Part shown: positions 34,657 through 47,194 of the stretch, in pieces | Position numbering within the stretch: position 1 is the first letter of the stretch | How the letters are laid out: the number at the start of each line of letters is the position of its first letter | Source: Pyrrhoderma lamaoense | Lineage: Eukaryota > Basidiomycota > Agaricomycetes > Hymenochaetales > Hymenochaetaceae | DNA: 64,000 bases | Direction of reading: 5' to 3' | Assembly: GCA_002794735.1 (NCBI GenBank) | Contig: NBAZ01000009.1 | Coordinates: forward strand, 1,178,001-1,242,000 | Notes under the pieces: generated by a model | What the model saw: the letters and a program-made list of their open reading frames with translations, nothing else | Database searches by the model: none | What the model was told of the DNA's origin: nothing | Made by a program: the position numbers and the translations under genes

Positions 34657-36403
34657 TTACTGGTAATAATCTAGCATAGCTTGTTTTGCAGCTCCAATAC
34701 CTTGTGAGAAACCATGCTCTAGTATGAATTAGCAAGAGAATCCCTGATATAGACGTAATGACTGACGTACCAAACTCCCAAATACTTCCGCTATGGCCTT
34801 TTTCTCGTCCATGAGCAAATGCCCTACGTTTCGCCCACTGACCCTTAAATCCAATTTCCGATACTGTTTGACCTATCGTTAACGAGAAGAATACATAAGC
34901 ATCTTCCCATCCCTCATTAAAACCGTCTACAAAACGCCAATGCTCATAGTCCCCATTATATCGATCCCAATATGCACAGTGCTCACGAAAAGCTTTGTCT
35001 CTGGCCTCATCCCGTCTAACAGGATTATTTACTATCGATTTTTCTAGATTAACCCGAGTCCCGTGTGAGGCCGGCATTATTTCTGCGCGCACTGTGTCCC
35101 GTAAACTCCATCCAGCATCCCACCCATCCTTCTTATAAGTCCAAAAAAACCATCCGGAACAATGTCGCTCAAACAACTCCAGCTCTGCACGTGCAAATAC
35201 ACGTCTCTGACGATCTTGCTCTCCTGCCTCGCCCGAGCGAAGTGAAGCAGGGTTCAACGCAGCACTGAATTCTCCGATAACAAAGCTTCCCCTGCAAGAA
35301 CTGGCCCTTGTAGCAAGTTCACTGTCCATATTTGCTTGGAGCGCCCTGGCGTGTTCATCTCCTGATAACGCATGATCCGAGGAGGTGAAACACCGATAAA
35401 GATGATGATCAACAACTACGAAATCCGTTTCAGCTCGGCTACCGGCAAAAGCAGCATATTTAGCTGTATCCCAAGCATCATGTATGTAAAGCGGGAGAGT
35501 AGGTGCGATACGTCGGATCTCATCGATAGTAGACGCATAAAATCTTCAAGAGAGTGATGAGGCTGGGGCTCATTGAGTAACTGCAGGCCCACTACATTCT
35601 CTCTCGGGTGCAGCTCTCGAGCTAAAACCCAAAGTACGTGTTGACTGCGTCTCATATTACCGCGTTCGTAGAAGCGCATGGGTCCAGTCTGACCGCTATG
35701 AGCATCATGATTCTGCTTACCCACAGCCGCATGCAGATCTTATTAAGGATATACATGTGCATGTACATTAATGGAGGATAATGTCGTTTTCAATAGTTAA
35801 GACGAACCAATCAATACACCTATCCCATATTCAGCAGCGGTGTCGATTGCTCTGCTGATACGAGACCAGGCCCCTTCGTATACACCTTTCATATCTGAGA
35901 ATGGAGTGCCTTCTAAAACACTGGGATCAATACCACAAACGTGATAGTAGCCAATCTAATGAGGTATGACTATGCATAATATGAACATCTAATAAAATGC
36001 TCACAGGTATCCGAACTGTATTAATACCGATATCAGAGAGCCACTTCCAGTCTTCTTCAGTAATCCATGTATCCCAATGCTTCTCTAATATGTCTCTGGC
36101 ATTCTCTCCTCTAGCTATGTCATAGTCACTCTCCGCAGGGTACTGAGCGCTGCGGAACGGCTCATCGCTGATCCAGCGTTCAAGTGTAAACCAAGATCCT
36201 GCAGAAATAGCATCTACCAGCACGCTATATGAGGGGTACCACTGGACCTTACCTATATTTACTCCTCTCTGTTTTCTATACCTGTATATATCTTGTTTAG
36301 TGATGGAATTATCAGCCGGAAACAACGCGTCTTCATCTTTTATACCAGATTTTCTCCTTTCAAGTTTCTGCCAGAGCTTTCTCAGATTATTGTGAGCGTA
36401 CAT
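34657..36403 (-). CDS. Glycoside hydrolase family 5 (exo-beta-1,3-glucanase-like)
   Basis: Clan-A TIM-barrel hydrolase related to fungal exo-1,3-beta-glucanases. Starts MYAHNNLRKLWQKLERRKS with no signal peptide. Blocks are RGVNIGKVQWYPS, GSWFTLERWISDEPF, DWKWLSDIGINTVRIP, GIGVLI then DLHAAVGKQNHDAHSG, VVGLQLLNEP with the acid/base Glu, VVVDHHLYRCF, and FVIGEFSAALNP with the nucleophile Glu. After the barrel a C-terminal extension (WRFVDGFNEGWEDAYVFF, ending with a short exon EHGFSQGIGAAKQAMLDYYQ) is present. One frame break at 35539-35542 (AAAA on plus) between NEP and the nucleophile is explained by one missing base. Lack of a signal peptide suggests an intracellular or unconventionally routed enzyme. 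Confidence 0.85.
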
Positions 36404-36811
36404 AGTCTTTCTAGTAGATATCTATGATTTGTGTGACATCAACAGTGGTCATGAACGAAATGAGATTGAACTAAGGAGAATTGGCCAAGACTTTAAGAAG
36501 TCGGTCAATTACGGAGTTATTAACCCAAATTGTCACATGTATTACACAAAGAACCTTCCCGGAGACTGTTTGACAATGAGCTGCAGGAGTTTGTTCGAAC
36601 AACGTGTATTTTCAAATGGCAAGTGTGAATTGGGGAAGATTTTCTTCGCAGACAAGTCTATTCATAAGAAGTTGCTTCCGGGGTGAGAAGTACCTGAGGT
36701 ATACTCCTATTATAGTAATTTGGTTTCACGGCGTGGATGGCTTATACTACAGCAACCCCATTAGTAAATTTGTATTGTGTATGCTTATATCTCTGCCATT
36801 TTATTGCCTCC

Positions 36812-38249
36812 ATGTCCACAGTACTCTATAGGGAAAGACCAGAATGGTCAGACATCACACCAGTACCGCAGCATGATCTGAATGCGAATCCAGTTGCACC
36901 AATTTTCTATACTGAAGCTTGCAAGTACTCAGCGTTTGGCTGCTCGATTTGTACAAGAGCTTACGCTGAGTGATATACTAAATTAACGGTGTATCAACCT
37001 ATGAACAGACAAAGACGCTACAGATTATTTTCGAGGTGTAGTTCAAGTGCAGGAGAAAAGTGAGAGGGTGCTTGAACTCACAGAGAGCATTATTCGAATG
37101 AATCCTGCTCATTATTCAGTATGGTACGATCTGATCTCCTATCCTTTGCCGGTAACTCATAAGTAGTCGTTGGTACATCCCTAGGCAATACCGGTACCAA
37201 ACTTTAATTGCATTGAAATCACCGCTAGATGAAGAGCTTGAACTCATGGATGAGTTTGCCGAAAAGTTCCTCAAAACTTACCAAGTTTGGCATCATCGGC
37301 GGCTCCTAGTCCAACACGGTGCTCTTTCTCTTTCTAAGGCACCCAACACAGGGAAAACTCCTGCTACAGAACTAGCGTTCATCTCCCGTGCTCTCACAGA
37401 AGATGCCAAGAACTACCATACATGGGCTTACCGACAATGGATTCTTTCATTTTTTAACCAACCAGCTCTTTGGGAAGGTGAAATGCGTTACATCGACAAC
37501 ATGCTTGAAGATGATGTTCGAAATAATTCAGTATGGCACCATCGTTTCTTTGTCGTCTTCGCAAGTGGAGTTCATATCAAGGATGGAGAAGAAATTGAAT
37601 CTCAAGATGATGTTGTGCGCCGCGAGTTAGATTATGCTAAAGAGAAAATTGCTCTGGCACCAAATAATGCTTCAGCGTGGAACTATCTTCGCGGTGTTTT
37701 GGAGCACTCGGGGAAACCATTCTCAGACTTGAAAGAGTTTGTAATCCCTTACACGCTCCCTTCTTCGTCAATTAAAGAGAGTGACCCTGAGACAGAGAAT
37801 GATTCTGTCGTTGATTTGGAGAACCCGCGGCCATCCAAGGGCGCTGACTTACCCTGTGTATTGGCCATTGAATTCCTAGCCGATATTTATGAAGCATCAG
37901 GGGGCGACGATCTTTCGAAGGCAACTGACGTATGTTCTATGTTTTTGATTCAAACAATGCTTCGAAGTTAACTAATTGTTGCATTTAGCTATGGAAGTCA
38001 CTTGCTAACGAACATGATACAATCAGAAAAAAGTTTGTGCCTTTATTATTGTTTAATTTACTTGAAAGAACAATCTAAAGTGTCTTTTCTTCCAGGTACT
38101 GGGAACATCGGATCTTGGATGCGCAGTCTTGCGGAGTTCTTGATTGTGTTACTGTTGACTTGATGGGTCTGGGAACATACTACTTTTGTACAAAATTATC
38201 GGACCAGAATTATGTAATAGAACTGTACTTCATATCTAAATTTAACTAG
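36812..38249 (+). CDS. RAM2: Farnesyl-/geranylgeranyltransferase alpha subunit
   Basis: Shared alpha subunit of protein farnesyltransferase and geranylgeranyltransferase I, which prenylate CaaX proteins such as Ras and mating pheromones. Exon 1 starts MSTVLYRERPEWSDITPVPQ; exon 2 gives DYFRGVVQVQEKSERVLELT and MNPAHYSVW; exon 3 (about 37186-37929) carries the PPTA repeats: YRYQTLIAL, QVWHHRRLL, HTWAYRQWIL, SVWHHRFF and SAWNYLRGVLEHS. The last exons read LWKSLANEHDTIRKKYWEHR and extend to a stop at 38247-38249, somewhat longer than in yeast; an alternative earlier end by splicing cannot be excluded. All visible exons are in frame. Confidence 0.9.
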
Positions 38250-41200
38250 CACTTCAAAAATGAATACAACAACTGACCCTAATGAAGTCGACATAGAAGA
38301 GACAGATAATCTGAGCTCAAAGGCATACAACCAGTACTTTGTGCATGCACTTCGCTCATTTGTGTATTTATTCACACGAGTGTAGCTTTACTAGAAAAAT
38401 TTTTAGATACACGCTGGAGCTTGTGATCTCATGGAATCGGAAGGCGAGCCTAAGTTGGTCGTTACTAACGTATTGCACGATCTGATCTGATTAAAAAAGG
38501 ATATATAAGACAATGAAGTCAACAATAAAACAATTTGAATGACAGAATGACAAGAAAAACTACTTATATCGTTATATCTCGTTTATTACGGTTTAAAGGC
38601 CGCTGATGGTAATCTTCTTATAGTTTTGTCATTACATGTTATGCTTAATGAGCTCAGATTTATGAATTTACTATGAATTCTTGTCGCAATAAGTAGATCA
38701 AGATTGTTTTGTAACTTGTATATTACGTAATTATAGAAATAACCTGATTTGTAAACAAAAACAAGCCTCCATATAAGTCCAGAATAAGAGAAAGCTAGAT
38801 GTAGAATTATCATCAAAGGCTTCCACAGATGTGATTACGATACAAATACTTCTGCGACTCAGGCCGTGAATCTTTCTACCTACATGAGATGTAAATAGCT
38901 TATAACCTATATGTAATTGGACCCCAAAATTAGAGATCTAAAGGGTGCAAGTTAGCACCAGTTATAGAGTTCGTTGTTGTTTACATCCTGCAGAATACAG
39001 AGACAAGATCTGATAGCTACCACTTGACTACAAGCTTTGATATCGCTAATTTCTCTCTTCCGAGCTATACAGTACCCGAAGTCATATTTTCAAAATGATC
39101 TTGTCCTTTTATTGGGTAGCCGAAGTCAGAATACTTACTATACGTACATGTAATTAAACATTATATAAAAAATGGAGATAGTTGGCGTTTTCGGTGTCCC
39201 ACGAGAAGTAGAGCTAGTGAGCTTATGACTATGTAGGCTCCTAAAGGACCTAGTCCAGGAAGTCTAGAGCGAATTATACACTATTCAAATTGAAATTCGG
39301 AAATGCCACAGCGAGGCATCTTATATAAATAGAAACTCTAGATACATCAAGCTGCTTTCCAGGCCCTTCTAGCTGCTACTGAGTCCTAGGAGCTACGAGT
39401 AGTACTGACGGCTAGGTAGAAAGATATACTGCCACTACACCAATGAGAAAAATGAATTTATGTGGCGTCTTTCCCCAGTTCATCAGAAGCCGCCGGGTTT
39501 TCTGCAAATACTACTGCACCCCGCAGATCGGGTTACACCATAACCGTTCTACTCATGCCATCTGCTGAGTGGCTTGTTATACTATAAGACTGACCACTGA
39601 CTTAAGCACCGTGTCTCTATATGTTGGATTAGGTGTTGTGAAGGTAGATCAATGCCAAAAGTGTGTCCCCCATCGTTTAGGTCGCCGCTTGATACTGCAA
39701 CAGAAAATTTAGATATACCATCACAGAATTACATAAAATCAAGTTAGTACCAATCATCACGGAATATCTGAGGCATATACATCGTTTCATAGCATCAGGG
39801 TGAACTATGGCCGGTTTAGGGGCAAGAGAGTCTCAGGGGGACCGCTTGTGCGAAAAGGAGATTTCCACTCAGAAAGGTACAATTTCATGATAGGTGAAGG
39901 AGAGAGCAACAGAACAACCCCGTCGTTGTGAAGTGAGTTGAAAGCTCTCACTCCATACATACTTCAACACATTCCTTAAAGTCGATCGGAAACCAAGAGG
40001 TCTCTTGTAGTTGAGATCTGTAACGGGTACAACTCATAAAGCGTTATCTAGCACTGCCTGCGATCGGACATCTCGCCCTAAAATACCCTCCTTAACTTAC
40101 CTCCGGTTGTCACAAAATTGTCTACTTCATTATATAACATTTTCTCGACTTTTTATCAATCATATATCCGCAAAAAACAATGAAGGAGTTCGTTACAACA
40201 CGTTACTTAAGAGAAAGGGTAAGTACGGAGAAAAAAGAGACACGCCTATCAAGTATATCATACACACATCGATACTAAGGAGAATCCGAGAAAGACGGAG
40301 AAGAAAAATGCAAGAAGCGATGTACAAACCCAGACCAGAATCCGGGAAGTGTATTTGAAGGGAAAAAACGGAAGAAAGCAGAGAGACTGTTGCATAGTAT
40401 GGGATTTTGCTCAGAAATCGCTATATCAGTTTCAAAGAAGCGAGATGTAAAAGAAGAAATAGATAAGAAGAATGCATATATCACACTGAAGACAGTTAAC
40501 GAAGTTCCTGTCTTCCGTGAGAGGGAGAAGTGGGGCGTGCAAGGAGGTTACAACGAGAAGAATGATTGCCATCATAAGGAGATGGTATCCTGAGTTGATG
40601 TCCGCTAGAACATCTCCAGTCATTGAGCGTAAGTACTCTCGTTCACCCACCATGCCACGCATACTAAAGTACCGTACACATAATGATTTATGACCAACAA
40701 AGTCGACATGCCTAACGGGTCTCTCTTACCCGTAGGCCTCTACACCCCGACAACTTTTATGTTCATAAAAACAACCTCAGCAATTCCCCGCTACCGGAAA
40801 ACTTGGGAAGAGTCTAACAAGTCAACAGCTGACGAAGACGAGATATCACAACCGAGAAGTGGAAGCAGTGCGGCGAATCGGACGAGAGACACGGCATCGC
40901 TGTATAAAATCCATGAAATGAATGAACCTAGACAGTTAAAAACTTTGAAAAATTCAAGGAAAATAGGGATGGAACAGATCATAATTATGGCGGATGGTTC
41001 CTTTATTTAAAACCTATGTTCCAGAGACAGAGAGGACAAGCTGGATCCGCGGCGAGGTTACAGTATAAAGAAAATAGAAGTCAGGAGTCATGTAACGGCA
41101 AGTCACGGAAGTGAAAAGAGAGACTCACACACAAACAACACAATTCCAGGAAAGGGGAAGGAACGCGTGAGATATGGTTTTTTTCTTTTGGTTGACAACC

Positions 41201-41433
41201 CAATCATACAACCTCACACCTCGAGTCGGATACTATATTATATTGACGAGGCCTGTGAGCCAACTGCCGCTACTGCCCCATTATCACTGCCACCCGAGGT
41301 TGGTCCAATTGTCCGCTTACTGAACTTCTTGCCCAGCGATAAACCTAGTAATCATGATCGTTTAATGATGAACCTAGGCTCAAATTGTTTCAACCACACC
41401 TGCCTTGTTCATCCTTGCCTCCTGAATTAGTAC
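38250..41433. other. Gene-poor region, 3.2 kb
   Basis: No gene I can support. It is AT-rich with scattered short ORFs; the longest (plus, 40690-41010, 106 codons; plus, 40011-40358) lack domains and clear splice partners. Sequence just downstream of 41010 is presumably close to the 3' end of the Zn2Cys6 gene on minus. Confidence 0.5.
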
Positions 41434-42597
41434 TCAATGTATTCTGAACTTTACGCTTCTTGGACGTCCGCTTCCATTCGTTTGCGTCAATGAATTGTTC
41501 TGGGCAAGAATAGGGGAGGCATCGTCATCATCATCACTTACGCCTGTCCCAGTGACAGTACCATTACCATTTGTTTCTACTGGTCCACCCGAGGATGCAG
41601 GTTGTACTGGCATAGGTGCCATCATTGGATAACCTCCAGCGCCATGTGGAAAGGCATAAGGGGGAAATTGCAAAGCATATGCATATTGAGGTTGTCCGTT
41701 TTGTTGGCCATTCTGCTGTACACCAGGACCAACCTGCTCTGGACTGAGAGGCTGAACCGGTTGGACTGGTTGGACTGGTTGCCCATCTGGTCCAACCGCG
41801 ACAAAACCGGGGGAGGGTAAAAGTATGGATGGTAAAATCCTAGTCATATCTTTCGTTAGCCTACATGTAGTCGACCATAAAAAGGCGTAGTACCTTGCTG
41901 CGCTTGATCACCTTGAAATCCTGAAAGGACGAGTTTAGATGACGCAAGGCAGAATAAACGATTTCTTACCTTCGTAGCTGGGTTCTGGATTGATTTTACC
42001 TTTGCGTTTGTATGGACCTCGCTTAACACCCTTTTTACGTTCTTTACGCGTACCGTCCTGGCATGTGTCTGAGATGCCGTACTTGCAACACCGCTCACAA
42101 GGGCGAGCTTCGTCACAGCGTTTGCATGCAGCGGCACAATTAGTACACTATCAGGACGTGAGTCAGCTTCATTCTATCAATTTCTGGCTAAGTAAATGGC
42201 ACTCACCGCCATTTTGACCTGTTTGCGCTTCGGGCGAAGTGCGGAAGGTAAAGGCATGCCTGGAGCGAACGGCATGCCAGTGTAACCTGCATACAGGATG
42301 GGCTGTCAGTTTAATCTTCAATTAGTTTCCAGGAGACCAACCTTGAGTAGTGGGATATGCGTAGATCATTCCCGGAGGCGGCGGAGGAAATGCCATCATG
42401 TAGGCTCCAGGCACACCATTAGCTGGATCCGAGGGACTTCCGTTCGTTTCACCTGCAGACGTAGGTGGGGGATAAGGATAGAGGGGAGGGTACCCAACGG
42501 TGTACTGGCTTGTTTGCTGTAACGAATAGATGGGCTGTCCTTGCGGGACCGGAGAGGATTCTAGTCCTTGTGGGTTCTTATTTTGAACGTCAGACAT
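41434..42597 (-). CDS. Zn2Cys6 transcription factor, Pro/Gln-rich
   Basis: Fungal binuclear-cluster DNA-binding protein. Exon 1 (42597 on) encodes a Pro/Tyr-rich N terminus (YPPLYPYPPPTSAGETNG, MMAFPPPPPGMIYAYP). Two exons later the zinc cluster CTNCAAACKRCDEARPC continues ERCCKYGISDTC (spacing C-x2-C-x6-C-x5-C-x2-C-x8-C). It is followed by a basic RKERKKGVKRGPYKRKGK linker. A 27-nt exon (GFQGDQAQQG) precedes a tail with repeated QPVQPVQPVQ and Gln/Asn/Pro-rich sequence ending RPRSVKFRIH. The tail is one frame off after HPYFYPP; one missing base in the G run 41809-41813 (plus) joins it. Nuclear regulator with unknown targets. A start codon at 42621 would add eight residues. Confidence 0.82.
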
Positions 42598-44753
42598 GCT
42601 TTTATAGGAAGGAACGTGCACAAGTTGTTGATGGATGTGTAGACGGAAATGGAGCTAAGTAGTAAAGTTGTTCCTGCATTTAAAAATTCAGCTGACATTA
42701 AGGGAAAGATTTGTGCGAAAGAGGGCAAGAAACTTGCCTTTGAAGAAAGAATAGCTTCTTAAAGATACTTGTTGACAAAATTGAGAGAGAATACATCCCA
42801 CGTTGCAGACAAATACGTGTTAAGGGCGAGCAAAGGGCGATGCGGAATTGATTGGTGGAATTGAGATGAGTTTCCAATGTAAAGCAGAAAAGAATGCAAG
42901 AAGCCACCTACGCGTTGAAGAGTCGTGTACTCTCCGCCCGAATTTCCTGCCGTCGGCGCTTAACTGAGATTGAAACTGTGTTCTACACTCCGATCCTCCT
43001 ACTCTACACACCAGCAACACAGTATTCGCTAGTTTGTCTCTCCTACTCTTCGTTCCACAACCAAAAAATTATGTTTTACCCTGCTATCGTCGCAATTGAT
43101 CAACAGAAATTGATGGGTGGAACTCGTAGATGGGCCTTATGAAAACCTTGTTACGGCGTTGCCGTGGGTACTGCTATGTCACGAACTGTATTGAAAGACC
43201 GACTGGGGGCGCCGTCGTCAGCACCGCGACATACGACGACGAAAACAGTGGCCAGGTCACGTACCGTGTCGGTGTGCGTGTTGTTCACCGTTCAAAGCCT
43301 GTCTCTCCGATTATCGCGGCGCTTGAAAATTGGACCACTATTGTGTGACACAGTAACGCCACTGTGACTGTGACGTCTTAGTCCCTGAGAGCTGTAACAA
43401 TGTTACTTTAGATCATAGATGTTCTTATAAACAATATTACCTGCAAGAACCCCACTCGACCTGGAAAAAGGGACAATCTCTCCTCCCTTCTCAATGATAT
43501 AGAAGACACAGTAACGGTGAACTAATAGAAAACCTTTGGTCTCGTATCAGATGAGCATCCTTGTAAATAATGGGAGAGAAGTACTTGAACTAAGGATTCT
43601 CGGGCGCAACAAAGTTAAAACCCTACAGTTTTTGCTCTTAGATATCTAGAAGCGGACCATCTCTTTGGTTCAACCCTCATTCAATCGCAACTCGTGCTCT
43701 GGTGATTCAGCAGGAACACGGAGTTGATCGTTGGAGAAGACCGATTATTAAAGCTAGCGCCCTCCTGTCTAACTCCGAACTCAATTTTTTCCGGTATGAG
43801 TACAGTAAATGAGTTTCAGGACACCGACACTCCCACACTAATAAGGAATCGCCTCGGAACGTTTTGGCGACTCCATCCCAATGTTATAGATAATTCATTC
43901 CAGATAATGGCCTTACACATTATTAGGTTTGCAGCCCGCTTTATATATCGTAGTAATTACCATTCTTTAGTAACTTGAAGCTGCCAAGGCAAGTCATTTT
44001 GTGACTTGAAAAGAAGAATGTTTCTACTCAAAGCACTAGTGCATCATATCTACTGCGATCACAACGAGGCAAATGCATGTACAAGGTTTATTTGCGATCT
44101 GCCTTGTGTTGGGCTCCTGTTACTTCTTTCTCAGACATATCTTTGTGTTGTACCCGATAGTTTTATCATATTTTATCATATTAGCTAGACAAGACAAAGC
44201 GCACACGTTGTAATCACTTAGATCCTCGAGCTCATAAATGTGGCATGATAAATTAATATTGTAAGTCAGGGCATGAGACCAACAGAATATAGCTACTAAG
44301 GGAAAAGGATCTACTTTTCTAACAATGCCTTCTTAATCTATACACTCGTGTTTCTCTGGTGCACATGTAGTCATGAGGTGTTATCTCAAAGATCTCCAGT
44401 TCTTTGAAAATAGGCATCTGGACTTGATGGACTTAGGCAAGTAACAATATAATATTTTCTTGTGCTCGCTGAATTTTGAGCTAAGAGCACTATAATTGTA
44501 AAAGGATTTTAGTTTTGACAGAGAGAGTAAAAAGTTTGCTCTATTTTCAAATCAGTATTCCACAGAAAATGTCTTGTTTAATATGAAATAAAGCACTGAA
44601 GAGAATGCGAAAATAGGTAAATAAGGACTCTGACTATCAGACTTTGAAATCCAGCCAGATCGTTTCTTGCAAAGTCAGATGACTTGGATTGATTCCTTTC
44701 TCTTATTGATTTCAATTTCATAAATAGCTCCTGTTCACATACTCTATCTCACA
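42598..44753. other. Gene-poor region with one GC-richer coding-like patch
   Basis: Upstream of the Zn2Cys6 gene (its promoter lies in the first few hundred bases). A GC-richer patch at 43130-43348 (plus) reads in frame GGAVVSTATYDDENSGQVTY and RVGVRVVHRSKPVSPIIAAL with good composition. It has no recognised domain and no partner exon that I could find. From 43400 to 44750 the sequence is AT-rich and shows nothing. Confidence 0.4.
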
Positions 44754-45090
44754 ATGATGAGCCATTTTTTTGGAACTTATATCTCTTAATCATCAAGATC
44801 AACTAAGCATAGCCTACAATTTGGTTTAGTGATGGATCAGTGTTAGTTGCTACAAGCTTCATAGAATGCCCGAAGGTGATTTTTTCAAAACACACATATA
44901 TCAATGCTCGCTAAACATTCTCCTATCTTTAAGGATACTACCGAGATATTTAAATTTTCAAATGTCCCATGCAATGAAGCTAATAGGCGTTCTTAATTAG
45001 CAAATGTTTGAAGGAAGGCCTATTGTATGGGATATGTATGTCACGGCTGCTAATAAATGCTCTGAGGCACATCTAAAGCCAATCATGAGA
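44754..45090 (+). pseudogene. BTB/POZ relic, oldest member of the array
   Basis: Degenerate copy of the two BTB genes downstream. Across several frames it retains KHSLQFWFSDGSVLVATS (compare KHSTFWFEDGSIIIA), then FFKTH, SMLAKHSPIFKDTTEIFKF (compare FKIHKSILAKHSQVF) and QMFEGRPIVWDM (compare QQTFEGLPIVEVHD). The order and spacing match, but stops and shifts are many and the rest of the gene is missing or beyond recognition. Unlike the other frameshifts in the window, these are too numerous to be sequencing error. Confidence 0.65.
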
Positions 45091-45662
45091 AATACAAAGT
45101 TCCAACTCATAAGAAACTTCAGTTTTGTCTTTCTTCTGTCGACATAAATACTCCTTTTTTTTCAACAGGCCACAGCATTGTCATACAACTACTGCAGCTC
45201 TAAGATCACACATTTTATAGTCTTGTACGCATACACTATTAGTAATTTTGTCCAGAAATATTTAGTACTTTGATCTAAGGGGTAGACCAATCTTCGTAGC
45301 TCCGCAGCAAACTCAAAAAAGCGTGTTCCCTCTGAGTCTACTGTAATGATTACATTCGGGATACACTAACTAGACTTTATATACATGTATAGGAATTTCT
45401 TATTAAGCTTTCATACGTAACAGCATGTTAGATGGGCAAGTTAATTGAATAAGTGTTTTAACATACAGAGGAATGAGACATGTGTGTTTTTATAATATGC
45501 GTTGAAGAGATTATCTGGCCATCAAATTGTTACATAAAAAGTCCGATGATATTAGCAATTAGAAGCTTGTATCCTATCAATTTACTCATGACTTAAACAT
45601 CCATTCTTATAACAGACCCAAGTACGATCCTACAACTGCACTAAAGCTGGTGACTTATATAT

Positions 45663-46786
45663 ATGTCGGCCACCGATAATGGTAATTTCGTCGAGAAGCA
45701 TTCAACATTCTGGTTTGAGGATGGGTCAATCATCATAGCTGCAAACAAAAAAAAGCATACTCTTTTTACGGTTACGATTCTTTTCAAGATTCACAAGTCA
45801 ATACTCGCCAAACACTCTCAAGTATTTGCGACATGTTTAAAATATCGGATGACTCTCAGGTCGCAAATCAACTTACGAGTGCAAATGAGCATAATGGACA
45901 CAGACGCCTGCACCAATATGCAGCAAACGTTCGAAGGACTTCCTATCGTTGAGGTTCATGACGCTGCGGAAGACTGGTTAAATGTGCTACGGACCATATA
46001 TGGGGAGTCATTGTGAGTGTTAAAAAGACTTGCTATCAAGCTACTATTATAAAGTAGATTATTTAATATGATTTAACAGTATGATTTCTGCGAAGAAATA
46101 TAATCCGGATCTTGAATTAGCACTCCTTGGACCGATGCGTATAGCAAAAAAATACGAGATGGATAATGTACATCGACATCTTACCTCACTAGTGAAAGCT
46201 CAGTGGCCAAAGACGCTCATTGAGTGGGATAGCTACCGAGCTGCTACGAAAAGTCATCCCGAACTTGTGCTAGACCCAGCCGCCGCTATCGTACTTGCTT
46301 TGAGCATGATATCAAGCGTGTTCTCCCTGTGGCATTCTATCTACTATCTTTAGCTGATCTTGATCACGAATATGGGACTGAAATTAGCAAAACAGGTGAC
46401 TTGCCGCGTGCACGTTGGTCATTGCTTAGCCATAGCGATCTCAGAAAACTGATGGCAGGAAAAGAGAAAATTGCCCGACAGCTCGAACAGTATGATAGTA
46501 TAAGTCTTCTAACTGTTCCACTAGGTCATCGGATATGGTGTTCAAAGTTGCCATGTCTTACTTCAAAACTAGTCTTTCTCAATTGCAGCAAAATCATAAT
46601 GCCGATGTTCTTACATTTCTTGATCCTAATGGGTCACCGAACTGTATAAAGAGTGCGAAAGAAGAGAATCGAAAAAAGTTCTGGAAGGATTTACCGGCAT
46701 TCTTTAGTATCAGTGGGATTGATTCTTGTAAGCAATATTCAGTTCATCGCTGTTCACTTTTTCCTCAATGAGCTACAGGGATATAA
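45663..46786 (+). CDS. BTB/POZ domain protein, array copy 1
   Basis: BTB-domain protein of the type expanded in mushroom-forming fungi; BTB domains mediate protein-protein contacts, often with Cul3. Exon 1 (45663-46012) holds HSTFWFEDGSIIIAANKKK, LFKIHKSILAKHSQVFATC and FEGLPIVEVHDAAEDWLNVL. Exon 2 (from about 46080) continues LALLGPMRIAKKYEMDNVHR, FYLLSLADL, RWSLLSHSDLRKLMAGKEKI and KKFWKDLPAFFSISGIDS. Two breaks, near 46299-46301 and 46490-46503, each correspond to one base fewer than in copy 2 or in the continuing frame. A short last exon to 46786 is possible. Roughly 330 residues. Function and partners unknown. Confidence 0.7.
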
Positions 46787-47194
46787 CATACGTATTTGGC
46801 TTTCCCATCACAACAGTACTTTATATACAATAACTATATACTAAAATAGAGACTGTATTCCCATTGTTATGTCTACTGAAAACGTAAGGAAATCTCTATA
46901 CGTAGCGCGAGAACACTGGGGTATGTAAAAAACACGTACTAAATATGCGAATCCCTTGTGCTATTCACGATGATTGCAGCTTATGTAGCTATCAGCCGAG
47001 ATAACAGCCATAGATGGGAAGAGAAGTGCAGGTTGTATTCTATGTTATATTCTATGATTGTTAGCAAAAAATACCATACGTAAAAGAACCGAACTGCTGA
47101 TAAGAAGCTCATGCTTCATCGATTGCTACACTGATCAAGTATTCAATCTTAGCTTGAGATTGTCTAGCCATCTCTCGTACAAGATTACTCAAAT

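Noticed and set aside
38250..41433. Several 60-115 codon ORFs in the 3.2 kb gene-poor stretch
   Set aside because: Lengths are near chance expectation and none has domains, signal peptides or plausible splice partners.
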